Source: a virus
Strand: one strand, 5' to 3'
Length of the DNA stretch: 33,221 nucleotides
Virus record (IMG/VR): IMGVR_UViG_3300046001_005823
Location: 1-33,221 of that record
Shown: positions 20,306 to 31,000 of the stretch, one piece after another
How the letters are laid out: every line of letters begins with the position of its first letter
Numbering within the stretch: position 1 is the first letter of the stretch
The notes under the pieces: generated by a model
Told to the model about the DNA's origin: nothing
Database searches by the model: none
What the model saw: the letters and a program-made list of their open reading frames with translations, nothing else
Program-made: the position numbers and the translations under genes

Positions 20306-20733
20306 GCGGAGGAAGTTTCGATTACGCATACAGCCGAGTGACTAGCTTCGTCTATGACCTAGACGACAGGTTGACTGACCCTGAGTATCTATCATTCTCG
20401 CCAGAGGTCATGATCAAGCTGCGCGAGATTAAGGATATCGCAGCGAACACTGCTGAGTTGATGCGTGCGGTGGAGTGGCTGTACTCGGGGGATGATAGTG
20501 AGGAATGTTTCTTGAGGAAGGTTGGCGATCAGCAATCTGAGATTGTCAGCCTCTACGAGATGAATCTAGCGCAAGCGAAGACGATCAAGGCGTACCAGGA
20601 TTTGTGCGATCAGCTTGGAAATGCGCTTGAGAGTCATCAAGCGCAGACAAGGCCGATACATGCAACGCAGGAAGCCATCACCGCATGGCGGGAGATGAAA
20701 GGAGGATGCGATGAAACAAGTATCAGCCCATGA
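20302..20733 (+). CDS. Hypothetical phage protein, MSGGSFDY type, 143 aa
   Basis: I start it at 20302, where ATGA overlaps the preceding stop. The N-terminus MSGGSFDYAYSRV is characteristic of a small phage family of unknown function. The middle is acidic and helical. The C-terminal LCDQLGNALESHQAQ...AWREMK resembles the tail of the previous protein. It overlaps the excisionase start by 23 bp. Confidence 0.68.
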   Translation: MSGGSFDYAYSRVTSFVYDLDDRLTDPEYLSFSPEVMIKLREIKDIAANTAELMRAVEWLYSGDDSEECFLRKVGDQQSEIVSLYEMNLAQAKTIKAYQDLCDQLGNALESHQAQTRPIHATQEAITAWREMKGGCDETSISP

Positions 20734-21073
20734 GGTGGCATCCCTTCTGGGGATTTCGTCCAGAGCAGTCTATTCACTCGCGGCCCCACAGGGGCCGTTG
20801 CCTTGTTATAGGATAGGAGGTCGTGTAATTTTCAGCACCTCAGACATTCAGGAGTACATGGAATCATGTCGGTGTACCGCGATAAAGCAAAAGGTTGCTT
20901 CATCTTTGAGTTCGACCGTCGCGTTGAAGGCCAGCGCATCAGACTTAGAAAGCGCCTTCCGAAAACTTGGAATCAAGCCCAAGCGGACGCCTACGACCGG
21001 AAAGAGTGCGCAAAGCTCTACGCCGTCGCCTCGGGAATCCAACGTCCTCAATTTAGCATCGAGGATGCGGTAG
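20711..21073 (+). CDS. xis: Excisionase-like MerR/AlpA-type HTH protein, 120 aa
   Basis: The N-terminal 50 residues form a winged HTH of the excisionase/AlpA type: SAHEVASLLGISSRAVYSLA, then PLPCYRIGGRVIFSTSDIQE, then YMESC. By family and position directly before the integrase it probably steers excision. It has the strong ribosome binding site AAAGGAGGATGCG. The last 70 residues (Ser- and Thr-rich) are encoded in DNA that also codes for the start of the integrase, a 208-bp overlap. The tail may be a by-product of that overlap. Confidence 0.78.
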   Translation: MKQVSAHEVASLLGISSRAVYSLAAPQGPLPCYRIGGRVIFSTSDIQEYMESCRCTAIKQKVASSLSSTVALKASASDLESAFRKLGIKPKRTPTTGKSAQSSTPSPRESNVLNLASRMR

Positions 21074-21810
21074 AAAAATACATTCTTGAGCGGTGTCCTG
21101 AACTGAAGGCAGGACACAATGCCGCCCTTGAGCTTGCTCAGATGTTCTGGGCGTATGATAGCAAGCCCATGGGCGTACTGGCAGAGGTCTGTAAAACCTA
21201 CGCCAAGAAAGAAGCCGATAGGCTTTCACCGGCTACCATCAAAAATCGCATCCGGTATCTCACTGCCGCGTGTAGGTATGGGTGGAAGCACCACGGCATG
21301 GCAGAGTCTGATCCAGCCGCAGCCGTGCTAGTGCCGTCAGTGGATAACGCCAGGCAGGTCTATATCGACCGCAAGCAAATGCTGCAACTGGCGAGAGCGT
21401 GCGACCACCTACCCACCAGGGCTGCGATCAAGATAGCGTTCTACTCAGGGATGCGAGCAGGAGAGATTGAGCGAGCAACACGAGTTGGGGGATATTTTGT
21501 CCTTGATACGACAAAGAACGGCCAGCCTCGCGTCGTACCAATCCACCCGAAGCTAAACACCTGCATCAAGTTCAAACCGCCAACAAGGTTTGTGATGAGT
21601 CATCACTTCAGAGAGGCTAGGGCAAAGGTCGGGCTAGATCATCTGCACTTCCACGACCTGCGGCACAGCAGCGCGTCATCGATGATTAATGCCGGCGTTG
21701 ATCTCTACACAGTGGGCGCGGTGCTGGGCCACAAGTCACAGGCAAGCACGCAAAGGTACGCTCACTTATCAACCGGGAGCATGCTGAACGCCATGCTCAA
21801 AATTGCCTAG
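20866..21810 (+). CDS. int: Tyrosine-type phage integrase, 314 aa
   Basis: This is a site-specific recombinase for integration and excision. The N-terminal arm-binding region MSVYRDKAKGCFIFEFDRRV is followed by a core-binding SAM-like domain (about 62-155) and the catalytic domain. Active-site residues visible are Arg197 (FYSGMRAGE), Lys217 (TTKNGQPR), His263 and Arg266 (HFHDLRHSS), His289 (LGHKSQ) and the nucleophile Tyr298 (STQRYAHL). It begins inside the excisionase-like gene. The attachment site, the 3' half of a tRNA-Cys, lies 70 bp after the stop, the usual gene order. Confidence 0.95.
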   Translation: MSVYRDKAKGCFIFEFDRRVEGQRIRLRKRLPKTWNQAQADAYDRKECAKLYAVASGIQRPQFSIEDAVEKYILERCPELKAGHNAALELAQMFWAYDSKPMGVLAEVCKTYAKKEADRLSPATIKNRIRYLTAACRYGWKHHGMAESDPAAAVLVPSVDNARQVYIDRKQMLQLARACDHLPTRAAIKIAFYSGMRAGEIERATRVGGYFVLDTTKNGQPRVVPIHPKLNTCIKFKPPTRFVMSHHFREARAKVGLDHLHFHDLRHSSASSMINAGVDLYTVGAVLGHKSQASTQRYAHLSTGSMLNAMLKIA

Positions 21811-21832
21811 TTGGAGACTTCTTCCCCACACA

Positions 21833-21870
21833 TAAAGAAAAAGGGCTTCAGCTAAAAGCCTGAAACCCTT
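21833..21870 (-). terminator. Terminator downstream of the tRNA-Cys fragment
   Basis: On the minus strand AAGGGTTTCAG and CTGAAGCCCTT form an 11-bp stem with one mismatch, followed by TTTCTTT. It probably derives from the terminator of the host tRNA-Cys gene carried as part of attP. Confidence 0.75.
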
Positions 21871-21879
21871 GGTATCACT

Positions 21880-21924
21880 TGGAGGCGCGAGCCGGAGTCG
21901 AACCGACCTACACGGATTTGCAAC
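21880..21924 (-). other. attP: 3' half of a tRNA-Cys gene
   Basis: On the minus strand the sequence has anticodon loop TTGCAAA (GCA), a T-arm GGTTCGACTCC, acceptor CGCGCC, discriminator T and an encoded CCA. GCA plus U73 identify tRNA-Cys. Pairing of the anticodon stem breaks just 5' of the loop, so the tRNA match ends there and no D-arm exists. Tyrosine integrases often recombine within tRNA anticodon or T-loops. The fragment next to int, with phage genes on both sides, marks attP. Confidence 0.85.
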
Positions 21925-22028
21925 CCCCGAAGCGAAGATTATTACACGGTGCAGAGCGGCTGTCCACAACGAAATAGAAGAAATCACAGCATTGTTCGCC
22001 CACAGTTGGCCAAGAATTTACCCACACG

Positions 22029-22060
22029 GCCCAGCACCTTAATCGGTGGCTGGGCTTTTT
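22029..22060 (+). terminator. Terminator of the rightward int operon
   Basis: GCCCAGC-ACC...GGT-GCTGGGC forms a stem of about 10 bp with one bulged G, followed by TTTTT on the plus strand. It ends just before the convergent giant gene, preventing readthrough into it. Confidence 0.85.
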
Positions 22061-22065
22061 GTCGT

Positions 22066-25000
22066 CTACTTATCCATGTCGTAATACCGATCAATCAGCA
22101 ATGTGCGAATACCCGTTGCTTCGGAGTCAAGGCGTTTTACCTCGGCCTTGTCACCCCTGGCATCCGCAGCTTTACGGGCTTTGTTAATCTTGCTCAAGCG
22201 ACCAGTAGCTGATCGCATCGCAGGGACCAGATTAACCTCTGGGTGATTCTCGGTGTACTTCGCGCGGCCAGCATCGGTGTTGGTCAGCTTGATGCCGTTC
22301 TCAGCGATATTGATCTTCTTCTCAATGTCGTGATACTTGCCAGTGACGCTCTGCTCCGACTTGGTTTCACCGTAGAACATGCCCTTGATTGGCACACGGC
22401 TTTCCGGGATCTTGCTATCGGTCGCTTTGCTCTCAAGATACTGGTACAGCTTCAGGCTTTCACGGCCAACACCACCGGTCAATTGACCGAAGATGTAGTC
22501 GATCTGATCCGGTGTCAATTGGATTTTGCCAGGCTCTGCGCCATCACCACCAGAGACCCTGTCCAGCCCCTTGGAAACCCCCTTGCCAATGTTGCTGGCT
22601 GATCTGAAGAAGCGATCAGGCGCAGGTGTCGGGTCTTTCTCACTGAAGTTGGTCTTGGCAATCGGGCGACCGAATGCGTTCTGGTTGTTGGCAAGCTGAA
22701 GGACAGGATCTGCGAACGATGGCGCCAACGCTTCCGCTACGCCACCCCACCCTTTGTCGGCGATACTCACAGCGCCCATTGGGTTCAACGCGCCGATCAC
22801 CTCGCCAAGAAGGTTGCCCATCCGCTTACCGGCTTCGGTGCGTTTGAGCATGGCCATCTCGACCATCGTGCGGCCAATACCCGGAAACACATGGTAGCCA
22901 AGGGCCATCGGGATGTGCAAGTAGGACCAGCCAGACTTTGTTTTGCTGACATTCGCACCTTCAGCGTCCATTTTTCCAAGCGGAATAATGAAGTCCCTTG
23001 AGCGGACGAAATCGGGGATGTCGTCCCAGTCGTCGCCCATCATGGCGATACCAATCACCGCAAGCAATGCGCCGATACCGATTCCAGCAGATCCTAGCTT
23101 CGCAGCCATCAGGCCAGCGGCTTTACCCTTGTGGCCGGCCATGAACGTCTCGGCGATTCGGGCGTTGCCCTGCACAGCAGCGTTGAAGAAGGCGTACCAG
23201 CCAGACAGCTTCCCGCCAGTGCGACCTTTGCGATTGAAGTTGACCGTGAGATTCTTGGCCATGCTTGCCGCGGCGATCTTTGATAGGCCAGACTCACGCG
23301 CAGTTTTGTAGGCCGACAAACGGACACCGTTCTCGATCGCGGTATTGTAGTCACCAAGCAAGTCCAGGACCGGCCCGATACCTTGCATCACCAAGTTTCT
23401 ACCCTTGATGTGTTTCTGGATGGCCCCTACTCGGTCTTCAAGATTGTTGAACGAATCCATGTAACCCGTCTCTGCCCCAGATTCGCGGAACTCCGTCCAC
23501 ATATCGGACCACGCCTGGTTGGAGACGGACTTGCCACGCTCCTGCCGGTAGATCGCACGGATCGCATTGCCAACATGGCCGAGAACCTTAACCTCCTGCC
23601 CGGCAATCGGCGTCGTTGAAAGATTGAACCCAGCCCCTTGGAAATCCCGGATAAAGTTCTTGATGCCGAAGATCGGGTTGTACTGTGTGTTGATCGCGGA
23701 GATGTAGCGGGTGATCTGGCCGACACCATTGTTAATCGCCTTGATCGGCCCGATGGCACTCTGTGAGTCTAGGTTCTTCAAAGCCGATGCCAGACGGACT
23801 GCGCGGTCATTCTCGCTGTTGAACAGGATCACACGGTCCTCCCCGGCAACACGAACGACGACCGCATTGGGGTCGCGGCCGATCATTGGGTTGGCACGGA
23901 AGCGCACCACCCCGGTGTTGTCATCGATGTAGGCTTCCATCGGCGCATCGACCATCGTCTTGATCAGCGCAGGATCGAGGTTGGCGGCGACCATCGCGGC
24001 CTTCATGTCCTTGGCGCTCATGTTCGGACGAATCACCGACCAGAAGTCAGGGTTCGGTGCTGACAGCGCCATCGCGTAAAGCGACTTCCCAACCAACGCT
24101 TTTTCACCCCGCACGATAGCCTGCTCTCGCTGTGCCATGAGGTTGGCAAGGATAGGTTCAACTGCGCGCAGCGAACCTGTAGCACGCTTCAAGGTAGAAC
24201 CTTTAATCGAATACCCAGATCCCGTGCCGTTGCCCCCCGTGCCAAGCAGGTCAGAGTCATCCATCTCGCGGAACAGCGGGACGTAGTGCTTGTACGCCTT
24301 CGCCATCGAATCAACGGTGTCCTGAGTCTCAAGCCCATACCCGGCCAAGGAGGATCGGGTGCCGGAGACAATCGCATCGACCTTCTTGGCGAGGGGTTCC
24401 AGCGTTGCTCTGCTGGACGCCAGGACTTGATCCGCTTCAGCGTTAGACATACCCGACAGCTTCTGGCGCTCTTCCTCCGTACCGCTGAAAGGCTTGGATA
24501 CATTCAGTGCATTAAGCCGGCTCTGCGCACGCTGTAGCGCCCAGACTTCCTTCTGACCACCGTTGGTCATCTGGACATCGAGTTCAGCGTTATGAACGTC
24601 GTCCTCTGCGTCAGAGATTAAGGTATCCAGTTCAGCCTGGTTGGGGTTGGCTTTCGCCATCGCCTTGTTGCGCTCTTTGGCGTGACGTGCATGCAGGTAC
24701 TTGTCGAACTCTTCCGTCTTGACGCCACGCATCTTCATCTCTTCAAGGAGCGGGTCGAACTCTTGCTCCAGGAATAGCTGCACCCGGTACGCAGCGCGCC
24801 CGTGGTTGAGTTCTTCGGCGACATAGGCGTCGTACTCTTCCCGAACCTGAATGCCGGCCTCCTTGATGGCATTACGCACACGCTTCAGATCGACGAACTT
24901 GTCCTGCGCTTCGTAGATAATCTTGTCGATCTTGCCGGTTGCTTCAGTTGCCCAAGGGGTTTGAACCGGGGCGCGTTGTGGAGAGAACAACGGCATCCCC

Positions 25001-28000
25001 TGCTCGACCTTCTCGCGCATGGATGGGGTGATGGTGAAGCCGGTCTGGTCAGATGCCTTGGTCTTGGCAGGCACCTTCCGCAACTCAACCCCGAAGATCT
25101 GGCCCAGGAAATCATCTCCGTATTCGCTGAAGGCATCGGTAAAAGACTTGCCGCCTTCCATCGCAGCCTTGACCAGGCGCAGGTTGCCGTCAGGTGTGAC
25201 ACGGTTGAGGCTGTAGCCCAGTCGCTCGCCGTTGAGCGGGTTGATGAAGATGTCAGGCCCGGAGCGTTTGGTGACAGCGAGGACTGATTCGATCTCAGCC
25301 CAGCTAGGTTCCTGGCCGACCGTCTCGAACGTGTAGCCGAGGGTGTTCTTGGGATCACCGATCGGTACGACGACAGACTCAACCTTCCCGCCCCCCAATC
25401 GTTTCAGCACGTCATTGACGGTCTGCGGAACGATGGTGTTGTAGAAGGCCTTCATGCCTTCGCCGCCGACTTTGAGGTCGGCGCCTTCGACGCGGCGAAC
25501 CTGCCTGCCGCGCGCGGTTTCGTGATTCACCGGGCCGTTGACCAATCGATCCGCCAACTCTTTGCCTGCGTAGTCTTCCACCTCGGACGGAGCCATCTCT
25601 TTCTCAAGCACGCCGTTGCCGTTGGCGTCCCAGCCGATCAGCACGCCGTTCGATTCACCTGGTGTGGTCTTCCACTCCAATCGGCTGATCTTCTTCGCCA
25701 GCGAATACCGATCAGCGCTCTGCTCACCATTGACGAACGCCACCTTTTGGTAGCCGTTCTCAACCGCATACGCGATCATTCGCTTGATGCCGAGGCCGAG
25801 CCATGCTTCGGTCTTCCCGATGAAAGGTGCGTTCCAATCTACCTTGCCATCGCGCTTTCCTTGGCCTGCGTCGCTCTGCAACTCCTCGATGAACAGAACC
25901 TTGGCACCATCAGCATCCGTGCGATCGTTGAAGCGAACGTGAGCAAGGATGTTGTCTTCTTCCCAGTGTGACGAGCGGTAAGGCTTCTGATTCTGGCCGG
26001 CGCGGCTAATGTCTTCAAGCTCGTTGTTGTGCTTGTCGCGCTGGTGTTTAAGCGCTTTCCAATCCGCCATCTCGGCAGCAGGTAGGTTGCCATCTTGCCG
26101 CATCTTCTGCGTCAGAGTAGAGAACCGACGACTCTCCTCGGAAGTCAGGACCGGCGTCTTCGGATAGACGTGCTTCTCTGGCAGCGTCAGCAGCAGTTCG
26201 CGGTAATTTTCACCCCCCGGCAGGACGTATTGACTGTACTTGGTCGGGACAAGCGAGTATTCCTTGGCGCGTGGTTTTGCTGCGTTGGCGTCTTCCTCGT
26301 CGTTGTATTTCCCAAACACCTTTCCAGATCCACCACGGACAACCCATTTCCCATCTTCAAACGCGACAGTCGGCTCGCCAGGTAACTTACCCTTCTCGAC
26401 CTCATCAACCTGCACGCCATTCGCCTTCAGGAAGCCCAGCACATCAGCCTTGCTGACCTTGCCCTTGCCGAGTGTGTCGAGGTACTCGCCGATGCCAGTC
26501 CATTCCATCTCGTCTTTTTTAATTCCGAGCTTGGCAGCGTTGGCGTTGAGCCACATCTTGAACTGCGGTGCGGTGTTGAAGATGCGATCCGGCGTCTGTT
26601 CTACTGCGCGTTCAAGCTGGGAGTAGAACCGGCCTGGTGAGAAGCGGATGTCGGGATTGCTGCCGTCGAAGGCTCCCGAGTTTCCTATTGCCGATTTGAG
26701 GTTGTTTGGATCAAACACATTAACCGCATTCTCAATCTTCAGGTCAATGATCCCGGCAACACCATCAGCTTCGGCCTTGGCCCGACCCTGCGCCCAGCCA
26801 CCATTCTCCTGAACGTACTTGCTCCACTCTGTCATCCCTATGTAGCGACCACGGGCGTAGACAGGCATGACGTTTGATCCAGAGTCATCCCCGGCGTAGC
26901 TGTCTGCAGTTCCTGTGTCGATACCGAGATACACCCCAGCGCCTGTGACACCAGTCTTGCTGGACTTGAAGACGCTGAAGTCTTTATTGGTGCCGTGGTA
27001 GAGAACCATCGGCGATCCGTCTTCATTGCGGAGGTTAGAGTCGCCAAACCACTTCTTGAACTCAGGCGTGTCGGACTGTCTTGCTGGTGAGAACTTGGTG
27101 CCGCGCATCGCCGCCACCACGTCAGACTTGTAGTAATCCTTGCCGTCTTGCAGCATGTCGACCGAAGCACCAGGCACGACTGCCGGGATCATCTTCTTCC
27201 AGTCTGCACCGGACATCTGACCACCAGGCAGGATGCGTGACTGCTCTACTGCGTCTGCGCTCTCATTCACCGCACCAGCCTTGCGCTGTGAGGCTACAGT
27301 CGATTTGCCAGCGGTGACTGGTACATTGTGCCGACCGAGTAGAACAGCGGCTCTCTGCGTGCCAAAGTCGGAGACGTAGCCGTCAAAGCCTGCGTCGATG
27401 ACTGCGGACTCGAATGCGCTATCCCACTCCCCGTCTTTGAGATTTCTATCCAGTTTCTTCTGGATCCAGGTATCCGCGTTACCGTCGTATAGGTTTTTGA
27501 GGTTGACTGAGTGAGGAACTGATCCGACACCCTGCTCAGGCGTTACGCCCTTGCCTGAATCTACATAGAAGTAGATGCGCTCTTTGATCCGTGGATCAGT
27601 AGCAGCACGGACGCGATCAGCTTCTTTGCCTCGCGCACCCGTGCCGTAGTAGCGTCCGTCTAGGTTGTTTCTTTCGGCGCCGGAGTAGTGGATTCCGGTT
27701 GCTTCGACGGCACCTGGGCTTGATCGTCCGTAGCTCGATACTTCGCTGACTCCGCTCTCAACCAATCTTCCAGCCCGTCCATCGCTGGCAGCATCGGATC
27801 TGCTGGGGCTGAACTTTGCTTTTCCCCATCCGTATTTTTTGGAGAATGTTGCGTTGACTGCGTCGGCTTTTGGACGGAGGTCAAGGTCAATCCACTCGAA
27901 TATATCGGATCGTCCGGCCCAGCTACGCGCACCAAACCCGGAAACAACTCTTCCAATTTCTTTCCTGTACTCGACATCCCCGTTACTCCAATCATTTTCT

Positions 28001-31000
28001 ACAAGACTACCGTCAGACTCAAATCGAGCCACATCTGCCACATCAGCAGACCATGCTTGTGCTTTAACAGCGGAGCCGACGGACGATGCAAACTCTTCAT
28101 TCTTCGCAGTCTGCGATTTCTGAAGGGCTTTCTTTTCCGCAGCATCCTTTACACCAGCGGCAAGCGCAAACTTCTCATCAGGGAAATTCAGGACTCTGAA
28201 CCCAAGACCATCAGTCGTCGGGATCGGTGGCGAGAACGTATGACCAAGTTCTTTGCTTAACGCTTGGTACAGGCTATCACTCTCGGCCTGCGTTAACAAC
28301 CTCCCTATCTTGAACTCAACACCGTTCAAACCATTCTTCGCACCAGAGTAAAGCGGGAAGTGCCAAGCGACTCCGTCCTGTGTCCAAACAAGCCCGTGGA
28401 TAGCCGCAGAAAGATCAAGGAAGTCGCGAGTGTTCCCGACGACTGTGTTCTTATCTGTACCACCGTGGCTGTCAGTCTGAACCGTCACAGCGCGTTGCAA
28501 GCCCGTGTTGGTTACACCTTTCCAGCCGGAGAAACCTTTAACCTCGGTGTTGATTAAATGCCCAAGCTCTGCGTCGATGATGTCACTGCCGCTTGCCGTA
28601 GAGAACGCCTTGCGCATCTCGGCGAGGTACTCTTCCTGCTGCGCCATCGTTGCGGTGTGGATGCCGGGGAGCAGCCCTGTCGCAGATCCAGGAATTGCTT
28701 CAAGTGACATCTGCGCTGAACGCTTACGCATCGCATCAGAGAAGTCCTCTCCCTTTTCCTTAATAACTTCAGCGGGATCGCGACCATCAAAGTCGTGTTC
28801 CATTCCAAGCTGATGAGCCAAGCGGAAATGTTCGTACTCGCGACCCTTCGCGGTTTCCATTCCTTCTTTGCCCATCACCCTGATGCCAGCCGCTAACTCT
28901 CGTTCGTTGCGTAGGCGCTCGGAGGATTCAACGCGAGTCTTGATGGACGACCAGATAGCCGCTTGGACTTGATGCGGTTTCCACCCCATCTCCTTGGCAA
29001 CCTTGGCAATCTCGCGCTGGGCAAACAGATACTTTGGCCCTTGATCAAGAACCTTTGAACCATAGTCGAAGGCCAGTGCCATCCACATATCCATCGTGGA
29101 GTGTCCGTGATCAACCTTGGATGGGTCTATCTCTTCCATCAGATCCTGATAGAAGTTGTTTGTTTTGATGCCGCCCCAGTCCTTGCCAGTGTTCAACCAA
29201 GTGGTTGCCTTTTTGCCCATTGCCTCAGGGAAGCGACCAGCGTCAATCTTGACACCGGCTTTCCATTGCGCCCATGCCTTGATGGCCGCTGCGGTATTGG
29301 CTGGAACAGATGTTCCTTGGGAATAGATTGCCAGAAGACCGACGAATTTCTCTGCGGCTGCTTTGTCACCGCCGACCATATCCATGACAGCCTTCGATGA
29401 CTTCTCATACCAGTACCGTCCGCTATCCCCTTCTTTGGCAAGCTGATTAAGCGTCTTGCGCATCTTGACAAGCTGCATCGGGTTGTTTCCAACCCAGTCA
29501 GGGGCGCCAACATATCGACCGTCAGACTCGCGCTTATGCCCAGCATCAGAGCCTGGTTTCTTGGCAGGCGACTGCTTAATCCCTTTGCTTGCTTGCACCA
29601 CACTGATCTCAGCATCAAGTCGGTTCTTGCCTTGTGCCTTAGCGAATGCGACGTAGGAGTCCATCAGGATCTTCTGGGCGCTGTTGAGGTCGCCTTCATA
29701 TCTGCTGGTGTCGTAGTTTGTGCCGAGTGCGGTGAGGTGCTTCTTGATGGCAGCGATTGCATTCCTGAAGGCTGCGACCACCTTGGCTGCTACCGACATG
29801 TCGCCGCCAGAGATACGCTGCAACAGATCCTGCATTGCTGCCGGGTCTGACATGATGTTGCCGAACAGGTTGGCAACCTGCTCTTCGGTGGCGTGCGCTT
29901 GATCTTGAATCTTTACAGCACCGGTCTTATCGTAGATCGGCTGGAACTGCTTCATGCTCAACTTGGCAGCGCCAACGGCCCGAAGCTGATTGACTATCCC
30001 GTCATAAAGATCTTCGTTGCGCAACTTGAGGTCATGCAGTGCTTCATGTGCAGCACGCACACGAATAGCGTCCTGCATAAAACTCTTGTTGTTTACGTCA
30101 ACGAATATGTGGCCAGGCGTTGAGCGCAAGATCGCGCCACCAAAGGACTCTGCGCCGGTATCCGTCGTGACATAATGAACCTGCGTCCCAGCCAGGCCAA
30201 ACAGTTTCTCTACAACTGACGCCTCTTGCTGGCGCGCTACGGTTGCTTGGCTTGACTCTCCTGCTCTGGCAGGGATGTTGGCTGGCTCAACTCTGTTGAA
30301 TTTGACACCGGGGATTTCTGTGTGGAGGTCGGCGAAGGCTTCTTCGGTTGTTTTTCGCCCAGTATCAGGCAACTCGGAAAGCCCTGTTCCGCTTGGTGAT
30401 TGGGTGACCGCTTGGTCATTCGTGCTGCCCAGTCGATTTTCTTGGTCATTGGTTGGTACTCCTTGACCAGCATTCTGCACCGGATCGACGGTGATGTTCA
30501 ACCTATCGGGAACCGACACGGTCTGCATATCAGGCGCTTCAATCGTGTGCTGCGTTACCGTTGGTGCTGGCGCAGTGGTAGTCTCCGTGGATACTACCTC
30601 GGCAGCAATACCAGCCGCCGCTTCCATCGCCAGGATGTCGTTATCGATTGCGGTTTGCGTAGCAGTGGGAGTGACGGCACCTTTGACGGATGCCCTCGCC
30701 GTTTGAGTGATAGCGTCAATGTCGTTGGGCGCGGCTAGCACGTCTGAGGGGGTTGGTGCGGCAGTTGCTGCAGGTTGCTTCGGTGTGCCAGCAAAACCGT
30801 TTGACCATGCGTTCATGGTCGATGCTTTGGCGGCATCTGCGGCTTGTGTATCGCCATCAGCTTGCATCGGCGCAAAGTTAGTACGCTCTACCGCGTCAGC
30901 GTAACCACGCAACTGATACCCAGTGGGATCGATGATCCGGCCTGCGCCATCAACCGCAGCCTTGGTGACAATGCCAGCACCACCAAGAATTGGGGCTTGA

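Noticed and set aside
21880-21960. Complete tRNA gene
   Set aside because: Only the half from the anticodon loop to CCA is present. The 5' side gives no D-arm or 5' acceptor strand, and the anticodon stem does not pair.
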